Shown in pieces: positions 7,569-15,089 of a DNA stretch of 36,558 bases. The stretch is from Oscillibacter ruminantium GH1. GTDB taxonomy: Bacteria; Bacillota; Clostridia; Oscillospirales; Oscillospiraceae. Each line of letters begins with the position of its first letter. The stretch's first letter is position 1. The stretch is from assembly GCF_000307265.1 (NCBI RefSeq), contig NZ_DF158901.1, positions 1 to 36,558 of the forward strand. The letters are read 5' to 3'. Position numbers and translations under genes: made by a program. Below the pieces are notes generated by a model that ran no database searches, was not told where the DNA came from, and saw only the letters and a program-made list of their open reading frames with translations.

Positions 7569-8870
7569 TTACGCGCGCGCATCCAGCGTCACAAACGGGC
7601 TGCGCTTCTTCGTGCTGTTCTTGATGGTCAGCGGCGCATCCACCTTGGGCGCGCCGTTGCAGCGCCACACAATGCGGAAGCACTGCTGATCGGTCAGAAA
7701 TTCCACGTGCATGGACCAGTCCTGCTTGGCCGTGCCCTTCATCAGCAGGACGTACTGGAACGGATCCACCAGCAGGATATCGCCCTTGCTGCCGATGGCC
7801 GCGCAGTTATCGTCAAACAGCACCGGCTTGTTCAGCACCCGCTGGGTGTCAAAGTTGCCGAGGCCGCCCTCCGGGTTCCACAGGAATTTCGAGGCATCGC
7901 CGCTCTTGATCGCAAGGTAGGGCAGCTGCTCCTCCAGATCGGGATGCATCAGCCAGCACAGGCGCTCTCGGTTACGGGGCATCGCCCGCGCCTGCATTTT
8001 GATGATGTTGTCACCCAGCAGCGTTGCGGCCGCCTGACTGGCCTCCTTTGCGACAGACACCAGCGCACCGGACTGCATAATGCCCAGAGGCTTCCCAGCG
8101 CCATCGCCGTTGATCACCGCCGCCGTCAGCAGCCGGTCGGCGGCAAGGGAGAAGCCGGTGGACGCGAGGCCCGTGAGGAACGCGGTGTCCTGAAGCATCT
8201 CGTCCGTGGCGTACATAAAGCCCATCATCTTTTCCAGATCCAGACGCATTTCCCGGCTGCTGGGCTTGCTTGCTGCAACCGATCCGCCCTCTGCCGCCCA
8301 GTGCATCTTGATACCGCCGAACACGCTCTCGGAGATGTCCGTCTCGTCAAAACGCAGCCACCGGGCGGAGTTAGAGGATGCAGAGCAGGTGTAGCGGTCC
8401 AGACGCTGAAGCAGGGGACTGTTCTGCACGGCACTCTCCATGATCGCCCCGGCAAAATCAGACTGGATGGCAAACGCGCCGTCCTCGCCGCTCCCGGTGC
8501 CGACGCCCTGTACCACGTTGTTGATCTGGCTGAGACGCTTGTCGTCGCCCACGTGCTTCGTCTGGGCAACAATGGCGCGCAACTGTTCACCGATGGAATC
8601 GAACAGGTGCAGGTCTTTCTTTGCATCCTTAGCCTCCGGCTTTTTTCCGCCGACCAGAATTCCGTCGTCGCCAAGATCAACCGGGCCGGCATTCTTCTGG
8701 CTGGCCTGCATCGCCTTGATCACCGTGTCGATGTTGCTGTTGATGCCCTCCATCTGGGTTGTGAGCGCGTCGGCCTCGTCAAATTTTCCGTCCATCACCA
8801 GCTTTTCAGCCTTGTCGGACAGTTCCGCCTTCTGCGCCCGCAGGTCGTTGATTTTCTCCAAATAGTCCAT
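7569..8870 (-). CDS. HK97-type major capsid protein
   Basis: 433 residues from the ATG at 8870 (MDYLEKINDLRAQKAELS), which has an AAAGGAAGG site; a TTG seven codons upstream lies within that site and is rejected. The first 100 residues are a charged coiled coil, the delta domain that acts as built-in scaffold and is removed by the protease. The HK97 fold follows: 'AIQSDFAGAIMESAVQNSPL', 'AEGGSVAASKPSSREM', 'MYATDEMLQDTAFL' and a C-terminal 'VLFDDNCAAIGSKGDILLVD' stretch are typical. It sits directly after the ClpP-like protease. Confidence 0.95.
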   Translation of the reverse strand: MDYLEKINDLRAQKAELSDKAEKLVMDGKFDEADALTTQMEGINSNIDTVIKAMQASQKNAGPVDLGDDGILVGGKKPEAKDAKKDLHLFDSIGEQLRAIVAQTKHVGDDKRLSQINNVVQGVGTGSGEDGAFAIQSDFAGAIMESAVQNSPLLQRLDRYTCSASSNSARWLRFDETDISESVFGGIKMHWAAEGGSVAASKPSSREMRLDLEKMMGFMYATDEMLQDTAFLTGLASTGFSLAADRLLTAAVINGDGAGKPLGIMQSGALVSVAKEASQAAATLLGDNIIKMQARAMPRNRERLCWLMHPDLEEQLPYLAIKSGDASKFLWNPEGGLGNFDTQRVLNKPVLFDDNCAAIGSKGDILLVDPFQYVLLMKGTAKQDWSMHVEFLTDQQCFRIVWRCNGAPKVDAPLTIKNSTKKRSPFVTLDARA

Positions 8871-8894
8871 GCTTTGTACCTTCCTTTTCAAAAT

Positions 8895-9599
8895 TTAGTA
8901 GCTTGCAAGCGACCTGATCCGAGACAGGGCGCGTCTTGCCTTCAGTTGATCCTGAGATTCTTCCGCTTTGTGGTCGGCGTAGCGCTTGCGCATGGCCGCC
9001 GTCACGCGGATGGTGTTTCCACATGCCGCAACCAATGTTCCGGTTGTGCCCGATTCGGACACGCCGTCCAGCCGCACGATCTCATCGATCAGGCCGTATT
9101 CCAGCGCCTGAGTGGGCGATATGAAAATGCTCTTGTCCATTAGGGCAATCAGATCCTCGCGGGTCATGTGGAATCCCGCACGAGCCATATAGGTCTCGAT
9201 CACAGCGTCGCGGGCATTTTTCAGTTCCTCCGAATACCGCTCCATCTCGTGAAAATCCCCTTCGTCGCCTCCGGACGGATTGTGGTAGCACAGAAGCGCT
9301 CCCGGCTCCGACCGGATGGTGTTGCATCCGGAAGCCGCAATCGTGGCGGCAGACGCGCCGTAACCCTGAAACAGTGCCTCTGTGTGTCCGCTGTACCGCC
9401 GCAGCATGGATCGGATTTCTCCACCCACCGTCATGTTTCCGCCGGGAGAATTAATCAGCACGGTGACGTCCTCGCCCCCCGCCGCTTCCAGAGCCGCTTT
9501 GACATCCATTGGCGCGGTGATATCCCGCCAACCGCACCACCGGGCCACGTCCGCCGTGTCGTTGTCCAGAAGCGTTCCGCGAATTTCAAATTCCGCCAT
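8895..9599 (-). CDS. ClpP-like prohead maturation protease
   Basis: 234 residues from the ATG at 9599, chosen because AAAGGAG lies 9 nt upstream; the ATG at 9608 would abut the ribosome site. Serine protease motifs of the S14 family: 'LINSPGG', nucleophile Ser in 'YGASAATIAASG' and His in 'LLCYHNPSGG'; the Asp follows in the C-terminal half. It cleaves the capsid delta domain in the procapsid. The C-terminal extension is basic and helical. A copy of the dispersed palindrome lies at 9046-9062, read as VSESGT in a linker after the catalytic domain. Confidence 0.93.
   Translation of the reverse strand: MAEFEIRGTLLDNDTADVARWCGWRDITAPMDVKAALEAAGGEDVTVLINSPGGNMTVGGEIRSMLRRYSGHTEALFQGYGASAATIAASGCNTIRSEPGALLCYHNPSGGDEGDFHEMERYSEELKNARDAVIETYMARAGFHMTREDLIALMDKSIFISPTQALEYGLIDEIVRLDGVSESGTTGTLVAACGNTIRVTAAMRKRYADHKAEESQDQLKARRALSRIRSLASY
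9046..9062. repeat. Dispersed 17-bp palindrome, copy 2
   Basis: GTGCCCGATTCGGACAC, inside the protease gene downstream of its catalytic domain. One mismatch from the perfect copy at 22191. Confidence 0.75.
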
Positions 9600-9600
9600 T

Positions 9601-10818
9601 TCACGCATCTCCTTTCAGAATGGACTCCAGCGAGCCCAAATTCTTAGTTGCCAGAAACTTCTGTCCAAGCCCGCCGGGGATGGGGTTGCGTTCATCTAGC
9701 GCCCGACATTCGTCCAGATTGTAAATACCGGTGAACACCATCTTCTGGAAGAAGGTGGCCCGCGCCGCATCGTCGCCCCGGAGGAGTACAGAAGGATTTC
9801 CCTTAAAGTACCAGTTCTTTTTTCTCTGCGCGGTGGAAAGGGACTTGTAGGTGTTCTCCTGCTCCCACTGGATGATGTAGGGCATCAGGGTGTCCGTCAC
9901 GTAGGCAATGCGCTGGGCACTGTTAGAGTCGTAGGATTCCTTTCCGCTTTGCAGCATCCACTTGGGAATCCCGGTAAACCGGCTGATCTCCTCCACGCCG
10001 AACCCACGGCTCTCGATGTACTGGCTGTCCTTCTGGCTCAAGCCCATGGCCTTGTACGTATAGCCGCGGGTCAGCACCGCCGCCTTAAACGCATTCTCGC
10101 CAAACGGATTGTAGGAGCTGAACTGATCCCGGACTTTGTTTCGATCCGCCTCATTTAGATCCGCGTCCACCTCAATGATGGCGGAGGGATTTGCGCCGTT
10201 CTGGTAGAACTTCCGCCCGTACTGCTGGGCAGCTCCCTCTGCCCCGATAGTCTCCTTTGCCAGATGGATCAGCCCCCGGCCACGGATGCCGTCGTAACTT
10301 TCAAAAAACAGCATGGACAGTTCATGGCCGGAAAAGGAGTGAAACACACCGTCCACCGTAAAGTCGTACCAGTAGGTTCCGGTCTCCGGGTCCTGCCGGA
10401 TGTGGCAGCACTCGGTCGGGAGTGGGATGCGCTCCACGATCTCGCCGCCCGGTCCCTGCCGGTTCCAGCAGTATCCAACGCCATACCAAAAGGCATTGGA
10501 CATGACCGTCTTTCCGCACAGGAACGGGCTCATATTCTCGTTGGGACGAATCTTAAACACCTGCTCCAGCGCCGGATCCGATACCGGCTCCCGGGCGTCC
10601 CCGTTTTTGCGATAGACGCTCAATGGGATCATGCCAAAGTGGCACGTTAGGATTCTGTGCGCCGCCGCCACCGGAGAAAGCTGCTCCGCTCCATGGCGGC
10701 TGGTGTCGTACTCGCCGCCGCTATAAAAGATCCTGCGGAACTGATCGTTGACCTGATCCCATGACAGCGTGTTGTAGCTGACCGCCCGAGGCGGCCCCAT
10801 CGCTTTACTCAAAAGCAA
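9601..10818 (-). CDS. Portal protein (HK97 family)
   Basis: 405 residues. Portal marks include 'AAAHRILTCHFGMIPLSVYRKNG' near the start, a 'LIHLAKETIGAEGAAQQYG' helix, 'GVEEISRFTGIPKWML' and the C-terminal 'DECRALDERNPIPGGLGQ' block. It forms the dodecameric ring through which DNA is packaged. The probable start is TTG at 10818, preceded by AAAGGATG; an internal ATG at 10800 has no ribosome site. It follows the membrane protein gene by 6 nt. Confidence 0.93.
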   Translation of the reverse strand: MLLSKAMGPPRAVSYNTLSWDQVNDQFRRIFYSGGEYDTSRHGAEQLSPVAAAHRILTCHFGMIPLSVYRKNGDAREPVSDPALEQVFKIRPNENMSPFLCGKTVMSNAFWYGVGYCWNRQGPGGEIVERIPLPTECCHIRQDPETGTYWYDFTVDGVFHSFSGHELSMLFFESYDGIRGRGLIHLAKETIGAEGAAQQYGRKFYQNGANPSAIIEVDADLNEADRNKVRDQFSSYNPFGENAFKAAVLTRGYTYKAMGLSQKDSQYIESRGFGVEEISRFTGIPKWMLQSGKESYDSNSAQRIAYVTDTLMPYIIQWEQENTYKSLSTAQRKKNWYFKGNPSVLLRGDDAARATFFQKMVFTGIYNLDECRALDERNPIPGGLGQKFLATKNLGSLESILKGDA

Positions 10819-10824
10819 TTCGCA

Positions 10825-11046
10825 TCATCCTTTCCGCCGCGCACGCGCCACGAGCCATGCCATAACGATGCACCAGCACCCGGCAGTCGCAAACGCCGCT
10901 GCGGCTCCATAGGCGATCGCCGCAGCCGTGACAAGCGCCGCGCCGCCAAGCAGCATCAGCAGATCATCCAGATACACGGCCATGATTTTATGTCCCAGAT
11001 TTTTAAGCCATTTCACCCAGCGCGCCTTTTTTTCTTCTTCGCTCAT
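10825..11046 (-). CDS. Small two-span membrane protein between terminase and portal
   Basis: 73 residues with a charged N-terminus (MSEEEKKARWVKWLKNLG) and two closely spaced Ala-rich hydrophobic helices (about residues 28-47 and 48-68), ending in a basic RARRKG tail. It overlaps the terminase stop by 4 nt (ATGA) and so belongs to the packaging operon. Small membrane proteins at this place are common in related phages but of unknown role; it might be holin-like, which is only a guess. Confidence 0.7.
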   Translation of the reverse strand: MSEEEKKARWVKWLKNLGHKIMAVYLDDLLMLLGGAALVTAAAIAYGAAAAFATAGCWCIVMAWLVARARRKG

Positions 11047-11972
11047 AGTCCCCAGCCCTCTCCTAAATTTTCAGTATCAAACGGCTTTGCGTTGGCCATG
11101 CCAATCATTGCCGTAGCCCTTGCGTTAATCCACGACACCGTGACGTCGATACGCCCCGTTGAACGGTTCTTCATCGGCTTAATGTTCTCGTTGCCGTCAG
11201 TGTGGCAGCGCACACCGCCAAAGCACCACCGTGCGCAGGTATTATGTTCATGCAGCATCTTGTGGTCGCGGATTTCCTTCTCCATCTCGTTCATTGCCGG
11301 TGACATGTTTTTCATGTCCTGCGGAATCTCAATGCAGTTGATGCCTTTTCGTCCTCGCTCCGGCTGTCCGCGCTGGAGGCGCGGGACGATGGTAAACGAC
11401 AAGTGCGGGTCAGTACCGAGAATCTTCATGTTAAACATCTCCGCCGCCTCAAAAATGGATTCCTCCACCATGTCATAGTCAATGGTTTCGCCGGAGCACA
11501 GGGTCAAAAAACCTGCCCGCGCCCAGTCGCGATACGGAACGTGATCCCGCTTCTCGGCGTCCTCCGTCCCGATCTCTGGCCGCCAGATGCCCCAGTACAG
11601 CGTGACCCAGAAATCCAATCCATCCTGCGGAGGGAACAGCAGGGTAAATGCGGTCAGGTCAGTACGCTTGGACAAATCCAGTCCACCGTAGCAGAACTTT
11701 CCGCGTAGCAGTTCCCGCAGGGCTGCCCGCCGCTCCATGACCGGAAGTGCCTTATCCACCTCAGGCGGATTCCACTGCGTTTTGTCGTACACCGTCAGCG
11801 GAATCCAGCCCACCGTTTTCACGGAGATCCACTGGTTCAGCCTCAGCCACCGGAACAGGCGCTCCTGCTTCTCGTTTTTCTTAGCACCCTGTGCCTCCAG
11901 CCGCAGGGTGCGGAGGGTTAGGTGGCGGCCAAGCGACGGGTTGCACTGGTATCCATCTGCAACATGCCGCAT
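11043..11972 (-). pseudogene. Large terminase subunit, C-terminal nuclease half only (ATPase half deleted)
   Basis: Recognisable TerL sequence begins at 'YQCNPSLG' near 11955 and continues through 'RLFRWLRLNQWISVKTVGW', which in intact TerL proteins follows the ATPase domain. The nuclease domain is complete: Asp in 'GGLDLSKRTDLTAF', a middle acidic site around 'LGTDPHLS' and the last Asp in 'GRIDVTVSWINA'. Walker A and B motifs, normally in about 250 residues before this point, are absent in any frame. The in-frame ATG at 11972 has no ribosome site and lies inside the coding sequence of an unrelated coiled-coil protein. No small terminase gene is found. A deletion that fused the coiled-coil gene to the middle of terL explains it. 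Packaging should be lost unless the junction is an assembly error. Confidence 0.85.
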
Positions 11973-12190
11973 TGTTTGGTGCAGTCTACGTTGTAACGCT
12001 GCAACTCGGCATACTTGGCACGTTCGGCGGCAAGCTGTTCTTGTAAGTTTTCGTTAATCCTGCGCAACCTCTGATTTTCTGCCATCTTGCCGTTGACTAA
12101 CTCGCTCGTGTGGTGATAATCGGCAAGCTGTTCTTCCAGCTGCTTGATTTTTGCGTTTGCGATCAGCAGATCGGCTTCAATGTCGTTCAT
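11918..12190 (-). CDS. Small coiled-coil protein, 3' end altered by fusion to terL
   Basis: 90 residues, mostly one long charged helix (IKQLEEQLADYHHTSELV, ENLQEQLAAERAKYAELQ), of the kind found in early regions of many Clostridia phages without known function. The last dozen residues (QMDTSATRRLAAT) are encoded by terL DNA read in another frame, so the natural C-terminus is probably lost. It starts 7 nt after the DUF551 gene. Confidence 0.7.
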   Translation of the reverse strand: MNDIEADLLIANAKIKQLEEQLADYHHTSELVNGKMAENQRLRRINENLQEQLAAERAKYAELQRYNVDCTKQCGMLQMDTSATRRLAAT

Positions 12191-12196
12191 GCTTCA

Positions 12197-12487
12197 TCAT
12201 CCTTTCTGCGGCGGTTCAGGAAGGGGCATCCAATGTGCCGGCTGGTAATATCTCTCACTATTTGGAGCTATCATAAATGGATATACACCCATCGGGTTAT
12301 GCTCAAATATGTGAATGTTTCCTTTGCCGTCGCAAGTCAGATATTTTCCGTATTTATCCGGCAGTCTCTCGCTTACCGGAATCCACTCCCTATGCTTCAC
12401 CGCATCGGCTTTTCCTTTTGCGTATCCGATATCGAAAACCTCTTGCTCTTTCGGTGTCATACGGTGCGTAATTTCATGTATGCTCAC
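12197..12487 (-). CDS. DUF551 protein
   Basis: 96 residues. The pattern 'REWIPVSERLPDKYGKYLTC', followed by a variable middle and 'PAHWMPLPEPP', is the DUF551 signature: two Trp-Pro blocks bracketing a small beta domain. These proteins are frequent in phages of Clostridia and gammaproteobacteria and have no established function. The N-terminal extension of about 30 residues is helical. It overlaps the Rep-like gene stop by 4 nt. Confidence 0.85.
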   Translation of the reverse strand: MSIHEITHRMTPKEQEVFDIGYAKGKADAVKHREWIPVSERLPDKYGKYLTCDGKGNIHIFEHNPMGVYPFMIAPNSERYYQPAHWMPLPEPPQKG

Positions 12488-13308
12488 TTCTTCTCTCCTT
12501 TCAGTGCCTTAATAATTTCCTCCGCCAGCGTCCGCCCGATTCTGACGGTGTTGCCAGTGATTTTGGACTCTAGGATTGCCGCTAGGTCTTTATTTTGCAT
12601 CTGCGTACCTCCATTTGTAGCCGCCGGTTTTTCCCTTTCCCGTGATGCAGCACTTTCCGATTCTTTCACGGTTCGCACCGCGTCGCGCGGCACTCGCAAC
12701 TGCCCGGTATTGGACATATGCACCTCCGGAGGTGGAATTAGCTTGCTTAGTTTCCGGGAGCAGCCCCACGGATGTCTGCCGACATCCGGGAGCTCTTTCG
12801 TGAAGTAGATCGCAAGGCCCCGATATCCTTGCTCCGCCATGACGCGTTTTTGGTTATACGGCACGTCGTAGGCTTCTCCCCAAACCCACAGGTATCTAAC
12901 GACCGCCGGAGGAAAATCAGCGTCACGTATAAAGGCGTGGATGTGGTAGCGGTGATCTCCATGCAGGCCCTCCACGCGGTACACGTAATAGTCCATCGAC
13001 TTTTTGCAAAACCGTTTCAGGCGCTTGCAAAAAGCGTCCCATACGTGCATGACCCCGTCAAGACTGTCCGGCAGGTGTTCGTCCGCAAAGGTCAGTGTAT
13101 AAAAGACGCCGTCATAGCCAAATAGGGCCAGCCGCAGCTCTAGCTTGTCCACGCTGGTGCGGCACATAGCCGGTCCGCATCGTTTCCTCACGCCGTTTTT
13201 GCTGACGCCATTGCGGCGGATAAAGCATTGTCTGTCTGTTACAAAAGCCTTTACGAATGGCCCCGCCCGCTGCTGCACGCACAGATATGTAGGAGACTCA
13301 TTCTCCAT
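12484..13308 (-). CDS. Rolling-circle replication (HUH, ORF2/G2P-type) Rep-like protein
   Basis: 274 residues from the ATG at 13308 (MENESPTYLC), which has GGAGG six bases upstream and overlaps the previous gene. The middle contains 'FYTLTFADEHLPDS' (motif 1-like strand), 'HGDHRYHIHAFI' (His-hydrophobic-His metal site) and 'YRGLAIYFTKELPD' (candidate catalytic Tyr followed by Lys). These are the marks of HUH endonucleases that nick DNA to start rolling-circle replication. An N-terminal Cys pair (RKRCGPAMCRTS) may bind metal. Function in this phage is uncertain because a theta-type set (organizer, DnaB, SSB) is also present; it could start a second replication mode or mobilise the element. Confidence 0.75.
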   Translation of the reverse strand: MENESPTYLCVQQRAGPFVKAFVTDRQCFIRRNGVSKNGVRKRCGPAMCRTSVDKLELRLALFGYDGVFYTLTFADEHLPDSLDGVMHVWDAFCKRLKRFCKKSMDYYVYRVEGLHGDHRYHIHAFIRDADFPPAVVRYLWVWGEAYDVPYNQKRVMAEQGYRGLAIYFTKELPDVGRHPWGCSRKLSKLIPPPEVHMSNTGQLRVPRDAVRTVKESESAASREREKPAATNGGTQMQNKDLAAILESKITGNTVRIGRTLAEEIIKALKGEKK

Positions 13309-13741
13309 TGTCGGCCTCCGGTTTGCTGCAGCAGACGGTGGAATCGGGTCCTGATGCCAGATCAATTCCATTACATGATTCCGACTTGCGTCGGTAGGCA
13401 AGCCATTCTCTTTCAGAAAAATAAATTTTTCTGAGGTTAAGTCCAAATTCTGGATTCAATAATCTCAAGTACATGTAACGCAAATTCTGCCCAAACCATC
13501 CATAATATTGCGTCCCGTGGTATTCGTCGCATATCTCATGGAGTGTATTTGTTTTGTACAAGTGAATCGGTGGACCTTTTGAAAGCAACAGTTTCAGCAT
13601 ATAGGCCGTTGTTCGCCCGGTTACACGACCGGGCATAAGGTAATCTGAGGCCCCCACAATGTACGCTTTCTGCCAATCATAGAGTTTGATTTTTAAGGCA
13701 ACTTCGATTGCGTGAACAATTGCATCATCTGCGTTTTCCAT
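13298..13741 (-). CDS. Uncharacterised protein with a Walker-A-like motif
   Basis: 147 residues. The segment 'KLYDWQKAYI' (Q-motif-like) followed by 'GRVTGRTTAYMLKLLL' resembles the opening of terminase and helicase ATPases, with Arg in place of the usual P-loop Lys. No clear Walker B is seen. The later part is rich in Tyr and Arg (YYGWFGQNLRYMYLRLLN). It starts with an AAAGGAT site at the divergent promoter region. Could be a nucleotide-binding protein or a decayed or minimal ATPase; no family is recognised. Confidence 0.65.
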   Translation of the reverse strand: MENADDAIVHAIEVALKIKLYDWQKAYIVGASDYLMPGRVTGRTTAYMLKLLLSKGPPIHLYKTNTLHEICDEYHGTQYYGWFGQNLRYMYLRLLNPEFGLNLRKIYFSEREWLAYRRKSESCNGIDLASGPDSTVCCSKPEADNGE

Positions 13742-13750
13742 GATCTATCC

Positions 13751-13779
13751 TTTCCATACCCCGTCTTCTGGGGTATACT
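13751..13779 (+). promoter_or_regulatory. Promoter with internal inverted repeat for the 67-residue gene
   Basis: TTTCCA at 13751-13756, 17-bp spacer, TATACT at 13774-13779. A perfect 7-bp inverted repeat, ATACCCC (13756-13762) and GGGGTAT (13770-13776), occupies the spacer and the -10 element and could bind a dimeric repressor. The region also separates two divergent genes. Confidence 0.6.
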
Positions 13780-13797
13780 TGTCACGAGGTGATAATT

Positions 13798-14001
13798 ATG
13801 AGAATCGAATCACTAGAAAAATGGTCTGAATATGCCGCATGGCTCTCTTCCAACGGCTACAGCATGTATATGTCCCAATACGGCATTGACAGTCCCGAGG
13901 GGTTTCACGCGTGGTTTCTCCAGCATGAGACGCCCGGCGTGGAGGTCGTAACTTACTCCGAGGCCGTGAGGGATGCAATTTACAAATTTCCGGATAGGTA
14001 A
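13798..14001 (+). CDS. 67-residue protein on the plus strand, unknown
   Basis: Starts MRIESLEKWSEYAAWLSSNG at the ATG at 13798, preceded by GAGGTGAT; a GTG three codons earlier is within the ribosome site. Acidic, with several aromatic residues and a 'MSQYGIDSPEGFHAWFLQ' helix. It runs against the surrounding early operon and converges on ssb with 4 nt between stops. It has its own promoter, so it may be expressed in the lysogen. No family recognised; small acidic phage proteins of this kind are sometimes inhibitors of host enzymes, which is only a possibility. Confidence 0.65.
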   Translation: MRIESLEKWSEYAAWLSSNGYSMYMSQYGIDSPEGFHAWFLQHETPGVEVVTYSEAVRDAIYKFPDR

Positions 14002-14005
14002 TCGC

Positions 14006-14431
14006 TCAAAACGGCAGCTCCCCGTCCTCTGTGCCGACCTCCTCAAAATCGCTGTGGGCATCCACAGGAGCCGGAGTGGATGTGCCCGAATTGGACACAT
14101 CCTTTTTTGAGTCTCCAAAATAGACGCTATCGGCAATCACTTCAGCAGAGCGGCGTTTGACGCCCTGCTTGTCCGTCCAGTCCCGTAGCTGCAAGCGGCC
14201 CTCCACCACGGCCATACGGCCCTTGCTGAAATATTTGCTAATAAACTCTGCGGTGGTGCGCCACGCCACAATGTCGATGAAATCCGTTTCCTTTTCGCCG
14301 CTTTGGGACTTGAAGTCCCGATAAACGGCTAACGTAAAGGAGGCAACGGCTGTCCCTGCCTGCGTCCTCCGCAATTCGGGGTCCCGCGTCAGGCGGCCCA
14401 TCAGGATAACTTTGTTGAGCAATCTCGGCAT
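14006..14431 (-). CDS. ssb: Single-stranded DNA-binding protein
   Basis: 141 residues. OB-fold sequence 'LLNKVILMGRLTRDPELR', 'SFTLAVYRDFKSQSGEKETDF' and 'GRMAVVEGRLQLRDWTDKQG' is typical, followed by a disordered linker and an acidic C-terminal tip (EDGELPF) that recruits partner proteins. It protects ssDNA during phage replication. The linker encodes a dispersed palindrome copy at 14082-14098, read as VSNSGT. Overlaps the upstream gene by 31 nt. Confidence 0.97.
   Translation of the reverse strand: MPRLLNKVILMGRLTRDPELRRTQAGTAVASFTLAVYRDFKSQSGEKETDFIDIVAWRTTAEFISKYFSKGRMAVVEGRLQLRDWTDKQGVKRRSAEVIADSVYFGDSKKDVSNSGTSTPAPVDAHSDFEEVGTEDGELPF
14082..14098. repeat. Dispersed 17-bp palindrome, copy 3
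   Basis: GTGCCCGAATTGGACAC in the disordered linker of ssb. With two more bases per side (AT and AT) it equals the reverse complement of the copy in parB (16563-16579). Confidence 0.85.
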
Positions 14432-14643
14432 CTCCCTTTTCGCTTTTTATCGTGTGTATATTCTCGCAAAATTCCAGCCTTGTACCCATACATCATGACT
14501 TCCACGCCGCGTGTAGCTTTTACTCTGGCGTCCCACTCTGCCTTTGCAGCAATATAATCGCGCCAATCCTTACAGGTTTCCGGGTTGTGGCATCCGGGGT
14601 AGCGCTTTTGGCAAGCCCCGCAGTTTGGTTTAGGCTTTGGCAT
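14401..14643 (-). CDS. Cys-rich small phage protein
   Basis: 80 residues starting MPKPKPNCGACQKRYPGCHN. Cys residues at CGAC, a 'GCHNPETCKDW' cluster and a C-terminal 'GRCRDCS' suggest metal binding. Such proteins are common in Clostridia prophages next to ssb; function unknown. It overlaps the gene before by 14 nt and ssb by 31 nt, so all three are translated from one message. Confidence 0.75.
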   Translation of the reverse strand: MPKPKPNCGACQKRYPGCHNPETCKDWRDYIAAKAEWDARVKATRGVEVMMYGYKAGILREYTHDKKRKGRCRDCSTKLS

Positions 14644-14857
14644 TAGTCACCACGCAATTCAGGCCCAGCGTAGCCATCAGTCTCCACAGCAGACCAGACA
14701 CGCAGGCAGCGTCTTCCTCCTGCTGGATAGCCTCCACAAGCCGCTCTATGTCATGTAGCTTATACAACGCACCATAGGCATTGGGCGGGAGCTGCGACAG
14801 CTCCACGCCCCGAATGCCCCAGTTTCCGCGCCCATCATCCCATGTACACCGTTCCAT
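14630..14857 (-). CDS. Small phage protein, unknown
   Basis: 75 residues starting MERCTWDDGRGNWGIRGVEL, with helical segments (LYKLHDIERLVEAIQQEED) and no recognisable motif. Starts one base after the preceding stop and overlaps the next gene. Early-operon accessory protein by context. Confidence 0.7.
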   Translation of the reverse strand: MERCTWDDGRGNWGIRGVELSQLPPNAYGALYKLHDIERLVEAIQQEEDAACVSGLLWRLMATLGLNCVVTNAKA

Positions 14858-14858
14858 G

Positions 14859-15089
14859 TCACACCCCCGACAAAGCGATCATCACGTCAGTCATAATGCC
14901 GCTCCGGCTGTCGCCGCTGACGCTGACCGTCTTGTGATAGCCGTTGTCAAAGCGGATAATCACGGTCTCCTCGTCGTCCTCGTGATACTCATACTCCAGA
15001 CGGCTCACACCGCCATACGCTGCGCAGATGCAGCGGGACAGCTCCCGCGTCACAAACTGCCGTTTTGCCTCATACTGCTCCATGCTCAT
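14859..15089 (-). CDS. Small phage protein, unknown
   Basis: 76 residues starting MSMEQYEAKRQFVTRELSRC. The middle is a compact acidic beta region (YEYHEDDEETVIIRFDNGYH) of the sort seen in small alpha/beta phage proteins found beside parB-like genes. It overlaps the parB stop by 4 nt (ATGA), so it is coupled to it. No function assigned. Confidence 0.7.
   Translation of the reverse strand: MSMEQYEAKRQFVTRELSRCICAAYGGVSRLEYEYHEDDEETVIIRFDNGYHKTVSVSGDSRSGIMTDVMIALSGV

Noticed and set aside
6867..9143. 758-codon open frame on the plus strand
   Set aside because: It lies opposite the connector, capsid and protease genes, has no ribosome site, and its product is Arg/His/Leu-rich with no recognisable domain: an antisense shadow of GC-rich genes.
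12702..12719. Possible sixth dispersed palindrome (TGCCCGGTATTGGACAT) in the Rep-like gene
   Set aside because: It has one extra central base and weaker symmetry, so it is not counted as a copy.
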